Assembly (NCBI GenBank): GCA_965267535.1
Contig: OZ254082.1
Span: 1,798,001 to 1,862,000, forward strand
From: CAXBNB01 sp965267535
Lineage (GTDB): Bacteria; Bacteroidota; Bacteroidia; Cytophagales; Cyclobacteriaceae
Reading direction: 5' to 3'
Length of the DNA: 64,000 nucleotides
The translations under genes were made by a program, and so were the position numbers. Position 1 is the stretch's first letter. Each line of letters opens with the position of its first letter. Of the stretch, positions 16,650-26,200 are shown piece by piece. A model generated the notes under the pieces. That model did no database searches. It was not told the DNA's origin and saw only the letters and a program-made list of their open reading frames with translations.

Positions 16650-18299
16650 ATGTTACCAAAAATTGACCCTACAGAAACCAAAGCGTGGATAGCTTTGGAA
16701 GAGCACCACGAAGAAATGTCGCAGCAATCTATTGCCGATATGTTTGCAGACGATCCGGATAGGTTTAGCAATTTTTCTATCCGATGGAATGATTTTCTTT
16801 TTGATTATTCTAAAAACTACATAGACAAGCAAACCCTGAAACTACTGACCGATCTGGCTACATCGTGCCAGCTCAAAGAGGCCATAGAGGCCATGTTTTC
16901 GGGAGAAAAAATAAACGAGACAGAAGACAGGGCGGTGTTGCATACAGCTCTGAGAAGCAACAGCACCGAGCCTTTGCTGGTAGATGGTGAGGATGTGAGG
17001 CCGCTTATCCGTAAAGAGCTGGATAAAATGGCTGCTTTTACTTCGAAACTGCATGCAGGAGAAATGAAGGGGTACACCGGAAAGCCTATCAAAAACATCA
17101 TCAATATAGGCATAGGAGGGTCAGACCTGGGGCCGTATATGGTTACAGAGGCACTCAAGCCTTATCAAGTCGAGGGCATCAATACCTACTTTGTATCAAA
17201 TGTAGACGGGTCGCACCTGTATCAGGTGTTGAAAAAAATTAATGCTGAAGAGTCACTGTTTATCATAGCATCCAAGACCTTTACCACGCAGGAAACCATG
17301 ACCAATGCCCAGTCGGCCAAAGCGTGGTTTGTAGATAAGTCGGGTGATGAGTCTGCCGTTAGTAAGCATTTTATAGCCTTGTCTACCAATCAAAAGGCGG
17401 TAGAAGCATTTGGTATAGATGCAGCCAATATGTTTGAATTTTGGGATTGGGTAGGAGGTCGCTACTCGTTGTGGTCGTCTATAGGCATGTCTATTGCCTG
17501 CTCTATCGGGTTCGACAATTTCAGGAGCCTGCTAGACGGTGCAGAAGAGATGGACGAGCATTTTAGAAATACACCCTTCGACCAGAATATACCTGTAATA
17601 GCAGCCATGTTGGGTGTATGGTACAATAATTTTTTTAGCGCAGAGTCTCACGCTATACTGCCCTACGATCAGTACTTGCATCGCTTTGCCAGTTACCTGC
17701 AGCAGGGAGATATGGAGAGCAACGGTAAGTTTGTAGACAGAAACGGCGAGCCGATAGGTATACAAACAGGCCCTATCATCTGGGGCGAACCCGGCACCAA
17801 CGGTCAGCATGCATTCTTTCAGTTGATACACCAGGGTACGAAGTTGATTCCTTCTGATTTTATAGCTTGTGCACAAAGTCAAAATCCAATGGGAGACCAT
17901 CACGACAAGCTGCTGGCCAATTTCTTTGCTCAGACCGAAGCGCTTATGAAAGGCAAAATGGAAGACGAGGTGCTCAATGAACTGTTAAAAGCCGGTAAGT
18001 CAGAAGATGAAATAGCTGATCTGCTACCGTACAAGGTCTTTGAAGGAAATCAACCCACTAATTCGCTTTTGATAAAAAAACTAACCCCCAAAAATCTGGG
18101 TAGCCTTATAGCGATGTACGAGCACAGAATCTTTGTTCAGGGTATAATCTGGAATGTGTTTAGCTTCGATCAGTGGGGCGTAGAGTTAGGGAAGCAACTG
18201 GCTGGCAGGATACTCCCCGAATTGCAGGCCGATGAGGAGGTGTCTTCTCATGATAGCTCTACCAATGGCCTGATTAATGCCTACAAAACGTGGAAATAA
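16650..18299 (+). CDS. pgi: glucose-6-phosphate isomerase
   Basis: Interconverts glucose-6-phosphate and fructose-6-phosphate in glycolysis and gluconeogenesis; cytoplasmic dimer. The 549-aa length matches long-form PGI. The phosphate-binding motif IGIGGSDLGP, the GGRYSLWSSIG segment, and GEPGTNGQHAFFQL with the catalytic glutamate are all present. The gene starts 4 bp after the HAD gene and is followed 69 bp later by mgsA, forming a central carbon cluster. Confidence 0.97.
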   Translation: MLPKIDPTETKAWIALEEHHEEMSQQSIADMFADDPDRFSNFSIRWNDFLFDYSKNYIDKQTLKLLTDLATSCQLKEAIEAMFSGEKINETEDRAVLHTALRSNSTEPLLVDGEDVRPLIRKELDKMAAFTSKLHAGEMKGYTGKPIKNIINIGIGGSDLGPYMVTEALKPYQVEGINTYFVSNVDGSHLYQVLKKINAEESLFIIASKTFTTQETMTNAQSAKAWFVDKSGDESAVSKHFIALSTNQKAVEAFGIDAANMFEFWDWVGGRYSLWSSIGMSIACSIGFDNFRSLLDGAEEMDEHFRNTPFDQNIPVIAAMLGVWYNNFFSAESHAILPYDQYLHRFASYLQQGDMESNGKFVDRNGEPIGIQTGPIIWGEPGTNGQHAFFQLIHQGTKLIPSDFIACAQSQNPMGDHHDKLLANFFAQTEALMKGKMEDEVLNELLKAGKSEDEIADLLPYKVFEGNQPTNSLLIKKLTPKNLGSLIAMYEHRIFVQGIIWNVFSFDQWGVELGKQLAGRILPELQADEEVSSHDSSTNGLINAYKTWK

Positions 18300-18368
18300 A
18301 ATGCGAATGAGGGCTCATTATTGATCAGAAGCGAGCTAAATTAGTAGCCGGTAACAAAAGATTGGTAC

Positions 18369-18761
18369 ATGAAGATAGCAGTAATAGCTCACGATGGAAA
18401 GAAGAAGGAGCTGGTGGAGTTTTTGATGGAGAATAAAAACTACCTGAAAAACATAGATCTGATAGCGACTAAAACTACTGGAGATCAGATAGAAAATGCC
18501 GGCCTGGAGGTGAAGAAAGTCTTGAGTGGACCCTATGGTGGTGATGCGCAGATAGCAGCTATGGTAGCGGAAAAAAAGATAGACATTGTGGTCTTTTTTC
18601 GTGACCCGATGGGCAAGCATGTACACGAACCCGATATTCAGATGCTGATGCGGGTATGTGATGTGCACGAAGTACCCCTGGCAACAAACCTGGCTACTGT
18701 ACGTCTGATCCTGAAGGGCATAGAAGAGCGAAATAAAGGTATTAGTAGTTTGTTTCGATAA
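18369..18761 (+). CDS. mgsA: methylglyoxal synthase
   Basis: Converts dihydroxyacetone phosphate to methylglyoxal and phosphate, a bypass that relieves sugar-phosphate stress. The 130-aa length is normal. The catalytic aspartate lies in GPYGGDAQIA; FFRDPM and CDVHEVPLATN complete the active site. It follows pgi on the same strand and is ended by a strong terminator, so pgi and mgsA may share a transcript. Confidence 0.95.
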   Translation: MKIAVIAHDGKKKELVEFLMENKNYLKNIDLIATKTTGDQIENAGLEVKKVLSGPYGGDAQIAAMVAEKKIDIVVFFRDPMGKHVHEPDIQMLMRVCDVHEVPLATNLATVRLILKGIEERNKGISSLFR

Positions 18762-18777
18762 AGGCTACTGACATTAC

Positions 18778-18824
18778 AAAAAAGACCTGTAGAGTTTGTT
18801 TTGCGAATTTTACAGGTCTTTTTT
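18778..18824 (+). terminator. intrinsic terminator after mgsA
   Basis: A perfect 14-bp stem (AAAAAAGACCTGTA paired with TACAGGTCTTTTTT) with a 19-nt loop. It may also work for the convergent yggS gene, because the stem carries both A and T runs. Confidence 0.88.
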
Positions 18825-18911
18825 ATGTAGGTTCAGTTAATCACTGGTGCGATCGTGCCCGTTTATGTCTATAAACATTAGATGTTTGGGGAGGCGGGTA
18901 AATCTCAGGCC

Positions 18912-18929
18912 TCTATTCTATAGAATAGA
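18912..18929. other. 18-bp perfect palindrome at the yggS 3' end
   Basis: TCTATTCTATAGAATAGA equals its own reverse complement. It lies 5 bp beyond the stop codon of yggS, between two convergent genes. It has no T tract, so it is not a classic terminator. Confidence 0.6.
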
Positions 18930-18934
18930 AAGAA

Positions 18935-19609
18935 TTAAGGGTAGCTGCGTTCCCCAAATATACTGCTACCTATTCGCACCATGGTACTGCCCTGTTCGAG
19001 CGCAAGTTTATAATCACCGCTCATACCTATAGACAGTTCCCTCAGATGCACATAGTCGTTCTGATAAGTTTTGCTCAGTTCGGATTTTAGTTTTTTCAAT
19101 TCCCCAAACTCAGTAGAAACCTGTTCTTCGTTGTATGTGTTGGTAGCCATTCCCATCAGTCCGGTTATTTTAATGTGAGCAAACTCACCGGCATACACCT
19201 TGTCCAGTAGAGTGATGGCCTCCGGAGCATTCATGCCAAACTTAGTTTCTTCGCTGGCTATTCGTATCTGCAGCAGGCAATCAATAACCCGATCATTTTT
19301 TGCAGCTTCCTTATTTATGGTGTTCAGCAGCTTTTCACTGTCTACAGCATGTATTAGGTGTACAAATGGGGCTATGTACTTTACTTTGTTGGTTTGCAGA
19401 TGGCCTATCATGTGCCATTTGATGTCTTTAGGCAGGGTTTCATACTTGGTCACCAGCTCCTGTACCTTGTTTTCACCAAAGTGGCGCTGACCCGCCTGGT
19501 AAGCTTCCATTATCATGTCGGAAGGCTTTGTTTTGCTCACGGCTACCAATTGGCAATTGTACGGATCGAGTTCTTTTCCGAGTGAAGTTAAAGTTTCTTC
19601 GATGTGCAT
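18935..19609 (-). CDS. yggS: YggS family PLP-binding protein
   Basis: A 224-aa pyridoxal-phosphate homeostasis protein, not a racemase. AVSKTKPSDMI carries the PLP-binding lysine; HFGENKVQEL, HMIGHLQTNKVKYI and LSIGMSGDYKLA are family signatures. It is cytoplasmic. It faces mgsA and is divergent from the GH3-family gene. The length and start at 19609 agree with the family. Confidence 0.95.
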   Translation of the reverse strand: MHIEETLTSLGKELDPYNCQLVAVSKTKPSDMIMEAYQAGQRHFGENKVQELVTKYETLPKDIKWHMIGHLQTNKVKYIAPFVHLIHAVDSEKLLNTINKEAAKNDRVIDCLLQIRIASEETKFGMNAPEAITLLDKVYAGEFAHIKITGLMGMATNTYNEEQVSTEFGELKKLKSELSKTYQNDYVHLRELSIGMSGDYKLALEQGSTMVRIGSSIFGERSYP

Positions 19610-19685
19610 GTAAACAGTGTCGGGAGGAGTGGTTAATAGTATGTGCTAAATCCTGACACAAAAGTAATAATAGCGTAATTAGAAA

Positions 19686-19718
19686 TTGAAATTTAAGTAA
19701 AGTAAAACGCTAAATTTG
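19686..19718 (+). promoter_or_regulatory. candidate primary-sigma promoter for the GH3-family gene
   Basis: TTG at 19686-19688 and TAAATTTG at 19711-19718 match the Bacteroidota TTG / TAnnTTTG consensus with 22 bp between, inside the reported 17-23 bp range as recalled. The start codon lies 36 bp downstream. Confidence 0.5.
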
Positions 19719-19753
19719 GTGAACTTTTTATCCTCAGCAATGTTACTTATGCC

Positions 19754-21304
19754 ATGGCACTATTGGGTAAGCTTTTAAAGAAGGGAATCAGTCTACGGGA
19801 AAGCCTCGAGCAGGATTTTTCACCCGCAATAGATTTACAGAAAGCAGAGCTTCGAAAGCTAATTATAGCGGCTCGGCATACCGCTTTTGGTCGCTTTCAC
19901 TACTTCGATACTATTCTCAATGGCTTTAAAGAGCACGACAACACTACTTTTTACACTTTTTACAAAAGCAACTTGCCCATCTATACCTATGATAGTATTC
20001 ACCAAAATTGGTGGAAGCGATCGCTCGACGGTGAAAAACACGTGTGCTGGCCGGGCAAGATCCGGTATTTTGCTTTGAGTTCGGGCACTTCTGGAGCCTC
20101 ATCGAAGTATATTCCCGTTACCTCAGAGATGGTTAAGTCAATACAGCGTACCAGTGTGCGTCAGTTGCTCACCCTCAATAAGTATGACCTACCGGAAGAT
20201 TTTTACGGCAAAGGTGTGTTGATGATAGGTGGTAGTACCGATTTGAAATATAACGGTAAGTACTATGAAGGAGATCTGAGTGGCATCACTACCGGCAATA
20301 TTCCGTTTTGGTTTCAGCGGTTTTACAAGCCTGGCAATGCCATAGCCCGTAAGTCAGACTGGGACGAAAAGCTTGATGAAATGGTACGCAATGCACACAA
20401 GTGGGATATAGGCATAGTGGCAGGTGTGCCAGCCTGGGTGCAGTTGCTTATAGAAAAAATACTCGATCATTATGCTGTTGATCATATTCATGAGATATGG
20501 CCCAACTTCAGGATTTTCGTGCACGGAGGGGTGTCTTTCGCTCCCTACCGCAAAGGGTTTGAGCGACTGCTCGGCCATGAACTGATTTACATGGAGACCT
20601 ATCTGGCATCCGAAGGGTTCATTGCCTTCAAAGCAAGCCCGGAGGGGAGTGCTATGCGGTTGGTGCTAAACAATGGGATTTTCTATGAATTTATTCCTTT
20701 CAATTCCCAAAACTTCGATGAAGACGGTGAGTTAAAAGCTAATCCGCATACACTCAAAATAGATGAAGTGGAAGTAGGTACAGAATACGCCCTGTTGCTG
20801 TCTACCAATGCCGGAGCATGGCGTTACCTGATTGGAGATGTGGTGCGACTTACCCGGCTCGACTATCCCGAGATTATTATCACCGGGCGTACCCGGCATT
20901 TTCTCAGTCTTTGTGGTGAGCACCTTTCTGTTGACAATATGAATAAAGCTGTGCAGCTTACAGCTCAGGAGCTTGATATAGCAATTCGTGAGTTTGCCGT
21001 AGTGGGAGAAAAATCCGGATCCCTGTTTGCTCACCGCTGGTATGTAGGTGTAAATCAGCAGACGGATACACAGCAGCTACAGAAAACACTGGATAAGCAC
21101 CTCAAGGCTCTCAATGATGACTATAGAGTAGAGCGTGCGGCAGCATTAAAAGATGTGTTTGTAGAAGTGCTGCCCGAAGACGCATTTTACTCCTGGCTCA
21201 AATCACAGGGGAAAGTAGGGGGGCAGCATAAGTTTCCACGTGTGCTCTCAGGCGAAAAGCTAGCAAAATGGAAGGCGCATCTTAGCTATTTGGCACAGCA
21301 GTGA
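19754..21304 (+). CDS. GH3 family acyl-adenylating enzyme
   Basis: A 516-aa member of the GH3 family, named after plant enzymes that conjugate amino acids to jasmonate or auxin. The ATP-binding motif ALSSGTSGASSKYIP (about residues 111-125) and a C-terminal GRTRHFLSLCGEHLS segment show the adenylating fold. Bacterial homologues are common in Bacteroidota, but their acyl and amine substrates are unknown to me. It has no signal peptide. The stop lies 6 bp from that of the convergent sugar kinase gene. Confidence 0.93.
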   Translation: MALLGKLLKKGISLRESLEQDFSPAIDLQKAELRKLIIAARHTAFGRFHYFDTILNGFKEHDNTTFYTFYKSNLPIYTYDSIHQNWWKRSLDGEKHVCWPGKIRYFALSSGTSGASSKYIPVTSEMVKSIQRTSVRQLLTLNKYDLPEDFYGKGVLMIGGSTDLKYNGKYYEGDLSGITTGNIPFWFQRFYKPGNAIARKSDWDEKLDEMVRNAHKWDIGIVAGVPAWVQLLIEKILDHYAVDHIHEIWPNFRIFVHGGVSFAPYRKGFERLLGHELIYMETYLASEGFIAFKASPEGSAMRLVLNNGIFYEFIPFNSQNFDEDGELKANPHTLKIDEVEVGTEYALLLSTNAGAWRYLIGDVVRLTRLDYPEIIITGRTRHFLSLCGEHLSVDNMNKAVQLTAQELDIAIREFAVVGEKSGSLFAHRWYVGVNQQTDTQQLQKTLDKHLKALNDDYRVERAAALKDVFVEVLPEDAFYSWLKSQGKVGGQHKFPRVLSGEKLAKWKAHLSYLAQQ

Positions 21305-21310
21305 TACAGG

Positions 21311-22195
21311 TTAGCGTGAGGATACCAACGCGTCGATTTCAGCAATATCGTACTCAGGAGTGCCACCTTCGCGGGAAGCCACCAGTGCACCCAATGCGCA
21401 GGCAAACTCCAGAATTTCCCTCGGATTCTTTTTTCGCAGATATTGGCATACAAAACCACTTAAGAAGGCATCACCCGCACCTATGGTATCTTTTACAACT
21501 ACCCGAAAGCCACTATGCCGATAGTGTTCATGTCCATCCCAAATCATAGCCCCTCCTGCACCTAAGGTTAGGCAAATCATTTGGAGGTCGTAGTGTTTTG
21601 CTAGCGTTTGTAAAGCAGTTTCAGGGTCGCTGCTCAGGTTTTCCAGCTTCGTTAGTACGACGAGCTCGTCTTCATTTATTTTGAGTATGTCTGCTTTTTT
21701 TAACAAAGACTGCAGTAAGTCAGCTGTGAAATGAGGAGCCCGCAGGTTAATGTCCAGTATTTTGAGAGCTGGGGTTTCCAGCAATCGGAGGAGTGTGTTG
21801 TGGCTCGATGTGTTTCGGGCTGCCAGACTGCCAAATAAGAAGGCCTGGCTCTCATCTACACGCGTTTGCACAGAGCTGCTCCATTGTATGTTGTCCCACG
21901 CTACGGGATGTACTATATCATACTGTATGTTTTCCCTGTCCCTGGCATCTACCAGCACTTTGCCTGTGGGTAGGGTGGGGTCTTGTTGTATGAGTCTGCC
22001 GTCCAGTGATTTTTGATTAGTGAAATCCAGTAAGGCTGTGCCGTCAGCGTCTTTTCCCACTCTGGAGATAAAGGCAGTATCGATCCCCAGCCTGTGAGCG
22101 TGTAGAGCTACATTCATGGGTGCACCTCCGGGTATTTTTTTCTCAGGAAAACAATCCCAAAGCATTTCTCCAAATACAGTTAGTCTGTTGCTCAT
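21311..22195 (-). CDS. PfkB-family sugar kinase (fructokinase-like)
   Basis: Phosphorylates a sugar with ATP; cytoplasmic. The ATG at 22195 (MSNRLTVFGEMLWD) gives about 294 aa, the family length; an ATG at 22207 is also possible, and the longer open frame from 22276 is probably not translated. The GGAPMNVALHAHRLG substrate motif and the C-terminal DTIGAGDAFLSGF motif with the catalytic aspartate are intact. The sequence resembles bacterial fructokinases more than ribokinases. A SusC/SusD pair starts about 1 kb away on the other strand, so the kinase could act on an imported sugar. Confidence 0.92.
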   Translation of the reverse strand: MSNRLTVFGEMLWDCFPEKKIPGGAPMNVALHAHRLGIDTAFISRVGKDADGTALLDFTNQKSLDGRLIQQDPTLPTGKVLVDARDRENIQYDIVHPVAWDNIQWSSSVQTRVDESQAFLFGSLAARNTSSHNTLLRLLETPALKILDINLRAPHFTADLLQSLLKKADILKINEDELVVLTKLENLSSDPETALQTLAKHYDLQMICLTLGAGGAMIWDGHEHYRHSGFRVVVKDTIGAGDAFLSGFVCQYLRKKNPREILEFACALGALVASREGGTPEYDIAEIDALVSSR

Positions 22196-22419
22196 GTTTT
22201 TTTTCATTTTGATGTGGTAAGCCCGGAACCGGCGAGCACTGCTGTGTAAAAAAAGCAAAAAAAGAGGGAGCACCAAACAGATGGTAGTAAAATGAAAGCA
22301 AAAGCACGGTAAGGATCTTTAGGAGTAAGGCAGTGTCGAATAGCACCTGCTTCAGAGTTTGTTTTTATATAGCTGAGCTTAATAAGGTATAGGTGTGAAT
22401 ATGTTATTGCTTTGGAGGT

Positions 22420-22506
22420 GTGAAGCTAAAGAAGAAGGATGTATTATATGGTATTTTGATTTTTGTGGTCGGTGGCGTGCTGGCCGCTAGTTGTTTTATA
22501 TTGTAA
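22420..22506 (+). CDS. possible 28-aa membrane peptide
   Basis: GTG at 22420 is preceded by GGAGG, unusual in this window. The peptide has a basic start (KLKKKD) followed by one hydrophobic helix and ends at TAA 22504-22506. It could be a real micropeptide, the leftover N-terminus of a lost gene, or chance. No homologue was recognised. Confidence 0.25.
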   Translation: MKLKKKDVLYGILIFVVGGVLAASCFIL

Positions 22507-23262
22507 TATTTCAATATAAATTATCGAAGAGAAATGGTTGTAAGTATAATGACGGCCTTTGTAAAACGGTCTATCCCTATGCTGTGCAATAAAATAGCTT
22601 ACGTAGTTTTTACACTTATTCTTACCTTTCTTTTACGACCTTTCTAAATGTTAAGGTTTGATGTTAAAACCGTTATTATTCTATTAATAGAGAGAGTTAG
22701 GTGTGATCATAAAATTATTAATTCCTTGTATTTTGATGGCTGTCAAAATACAATAAGCATGTGCCAATATTCAGAAACAAAAGGCTAAATATTTATTGTA
22801 TTTTCGATAATGATAGAAAAAAGACATAGAAATAGTCATTTAAACAGCTATCTGATTTAGCCAACTTTGACCCAAAAAACATGAGCATATTGCTTAACTA
22901 TAAAATAGGACTATTTGAAGATTTAGCCAAGTCAGGTAGTTCTATAGAATTTGTACCCGGTACTTCAGAAGTAAGACCTGAAGGAATTGCCAAATCTGGT
23001 GGAACTGAGCGCTGCTCTATTCGTGCCAGTCCGTTGGATCTGGTTATCAATTTAACCTTACTTTTTTCTAACTCAAAAATGCATGCATGATTTAAAACAC
23101 AACTATTTAATTAAAAGCTACTGAAGGTCAGCCTTCCCGTTCTGATTGTATACAATCAGGTTCTGGTAGATCTCAGTACATTATTCAGCACAACAGAACA
23201 GCCTCCAGCAACGCGTTGAGGCTATTATCTATTATGGAAAATAATCATAAAACAATCTAAAT
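22507..23262. other. long leader region before the SusC gene, without a convincing gene
   Basis: The region is AT-rich. It contains a perfect 11-bp inverted repeat at 22726-22753 (TTGTATTTTGA / TCAAAATACAA, 6-nt loop), a GAAGG/CCTTC stem at 23123-23136 and an 18-bp perfect palindrome, CTGATTGTATACAATCAG, at 23142-23159. An open frame at 22881-23090 codes for an unrecognised 69-aa peptide and is probably chance. The two elements nearest SusC could form structures in the 5' untranslated RNA. Confidence 0.5.
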
Positions 23263-26200
23263 ATGAAATACTTATACTCATCAAAACGATCATCACGGTC
23301 TGTATTTACTTCGGTAATGCTGGGGCTATTGATCGCTCTCATGCCACTGGTACAGGTGAGTGCTCAAAGCGCTCAGGTATCCGGTAAGGTGGTAAGCTCA
23401 GATGGCGATGGCCTTCCGGGAGTTAATGTAATTATCAAAGGAGTTCAGGAAGGAACAATTACCGATATCAACGGTGATTTTAAAATTCAGGTTCCCGACG
23501 AAAATGCCGTTTTGGTGTTTTCTTTTGTAGGTTATAATACCCGGGAAGTGACAGTAGGAAAGCAACGTGTGTTTTCGGTAGAATTGTCGGAAAATGTAGA
23601 AGAACTTAGTGAAGTAGTAGTGACAGCACTGGGTATCAAGAGAGAAGAACGATCGCTGGGCTTTTCTGTAGGTAGAGTAGATGGGGAAGAAATGAACCGT
23701 GTAGCCCAGGAAAATGTGCTCAGTGCACTATCCGGAAAAGTAGCCGGTGTGTCTATCAATCAGACTAGTGGCGCTGGCTCTTCAGTAAGCATGGTTATTC
23801 GTGGAGCTTCATCGCTGAGCAGCGACAATCAACCGTTGTTTGTCATAGATGGAGTGCCTGTAGTCAACACACTCAACAACGTAACTCAGATAGGAGATAG
23901 AAACCCTGTGGATTATGGCAATGCCATATCTGACCTTAACCCGGCCGATATAGAAAGTGTGTCGGTATTGAAAGGCCCCTCAGCAGCTGCGCTGTATGGA
24001 TCCAGAGCAGGTAATGGTGTAGTATTAATCACTACCAAGTCGGGTAGCAAAAGCAAGGGCATGAAAGTGTCTGTAACGACCAATACAGTATTTGATATGC
24101 CGTATAGATACCTCGATTTTCATTCAAAGTTTGCTACAGGTGTACAACCATACACCCCAGACAATAACCCGTATCCGGGAGGACAGCTGATCATAGATGA
24201 AGGATCGGCCGCCGGAGCAGGACCCGAACTAGACAAAGGACATAAAGCCATACAATGGAACAGCCCACTGGATGAAAATGGCAACCCGATACCTACAGAG
24301 CTGGTATCTTACCCCAACAATGTCGCTAATTTTGTGCAAACCGGAATAACTACAACCAATGGTGTAGCACTATCTAATAGCAACGACCTGATGAACTACC
24401 GTGTAGGTTTTACGAATATGTCGAGCAGAGGCCTGGTGCCCAACTCAGACCTGTTTAGAAACAACTTCACCATTAGTTCATCGATGAAAGCATTGAAAAA
24501 CCTTACGGTTAGCTCCAATGTAAACATTAACCGCAGTTGGTCCAATAACAGACCGGCTGGAAACAGGGGAACAAACCCTCTGCAGGCTGCATATGCAGTA
24601 TCGCCGCATATCAACATTCTGGAGCTGAAAGACTACTGGGTGCCCGGTCAGGAAGGTCTCCAGCAGCGCTCGCAGGCTATAGGAGATTATGACAACCCAT
24701 ATTTCCTCGCTTACGAAATCAACAACAGCTTTAATCGAGACAGAGTTTTTGGTAACCTCAAGGCCGACTGGCAGATTACTCCGGAATTAAGCCTTATGGG
24801 ACGCTACTCGCTCGATTATTATACAGAAATGCGTCAAACAAGAGGAGCCAATAGCTATACGCGCGATAGAAACGGTATTTTTGGTATAGTAAACCTGATG
24901 CGATACGAGCGCAATGCGGATTTCCTCCTTACGTATAGCAAAGACTTCAATAAGCTGGGGCTTACACTGTCTGCTGGTGGAAACGCCCGCTACGATAAAG
25001 GAACCAATGTACTCAACTCAACGAAGAGAAATGCCGGTCTGGTAGTGCCCGGAGTATATACGCTAAGCAATATATCAGCCGAAACACTGAACTACAACAG
25101 TAGCTGGTACCAAAGAGGTGTGCACAGTTTGTATGGTGTAGCCAACTTCTCATACGACGACATGGTATACCTTGACCTAACTGCACGAAAAGACTGGTCG
25201 AGTACACTGCCAGCTGGCAACAACAGCTATTTTTACCCATCCGTGTCTTTGAGTTTCTTAGTAAACGAAATGGTAGACATGGGGTCTAATGTAGACATGC
25301 TCAAGCTTAGAGGAGGATGGGCGAAAGTAGGTAATGATGCCAACCCATACTCTTTGTTTCCTACCCTCTACAATGCTGGTCAGTGGTCTGATGTAACTCG
25401 CCTGGGGGTATCAGGTACATTGCTTACTCCTGATTTGAAGCCTGAAGAAGCTACTTCATTTGAATATGGTGTTGATCTGGGTATGTTCAACAACCGATTG
25501 AGATTTGAAGGAACGATTTACTCTATGGACAACAAAAACCAAATCCTGAGAGGAATTGGTATGCCTCCTTCTTCTGGTTTTGATAGTAAAAACATCAATG
25601 CAGGATTGATATCCAGCAAAGGCTGGGAACTGATGATAGGGGGTACACCTATCAAAAATGTGGATGGAATTACATGGGATATAAGTACGAACATAACCCG
25701 CAACCGCACGAAAATAGAAGAGCTGGCAGAAGGCATGGAGCTATACACGCTCTGGACCGACGCAAAGGGTGGAGCCTGGACCTATGTAGGTGAAACCATA
25801 GGCGATATCTACGACAGAAAACTGGTGGTAGTAGAAGATGAAAGCTCTCCGTACCATGGCTACCCTATATTGAGTTCTGATGGATCTTGGCAGGATATTA
25901 ATGCCAACAACACCAAAAACAAAATAGGCAATTTCAATCCCGATTTCATTGCAGGTTTCCAGACGGCACTGTCTTACAAGGCATTTTCACTGAACATGAC
26001 CTTAGACTGGAGGTCTGGCGGACAGTTTGTGTCGCAAACCTACCGATACGGTGAGTCTGACATGAAAACGCAGCGGTGGTTGGATCAGTTGATTCACCCC
26101 GGCGACAGAACCGGTGATGCTCTCAGAGACTGGTTAGTGGAAAATGAAGATACCATGATCAAAGACGGTATCAACATAGTAGGTGGCCCTACCAAAGAGT

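Noticed and set aside
21750..22016. 88-aa open frame on the plus strand
   Set aside because: It lies inside the PfkB-family kinase gene on the opposite strand.
22196..22276. N-terminal extension of the sugar kinase
   Set aside because: The extra 27 residues are not typical of PfkB kinases; MSNRLTVFGE at 22195 fits the family start.
22881..23090. 69-aa open frame in the leader of the SusC gene
   Set aside because: No recognised motif, signal or hydrophobic pattern; it probably arises by chance in the untranslated leader.
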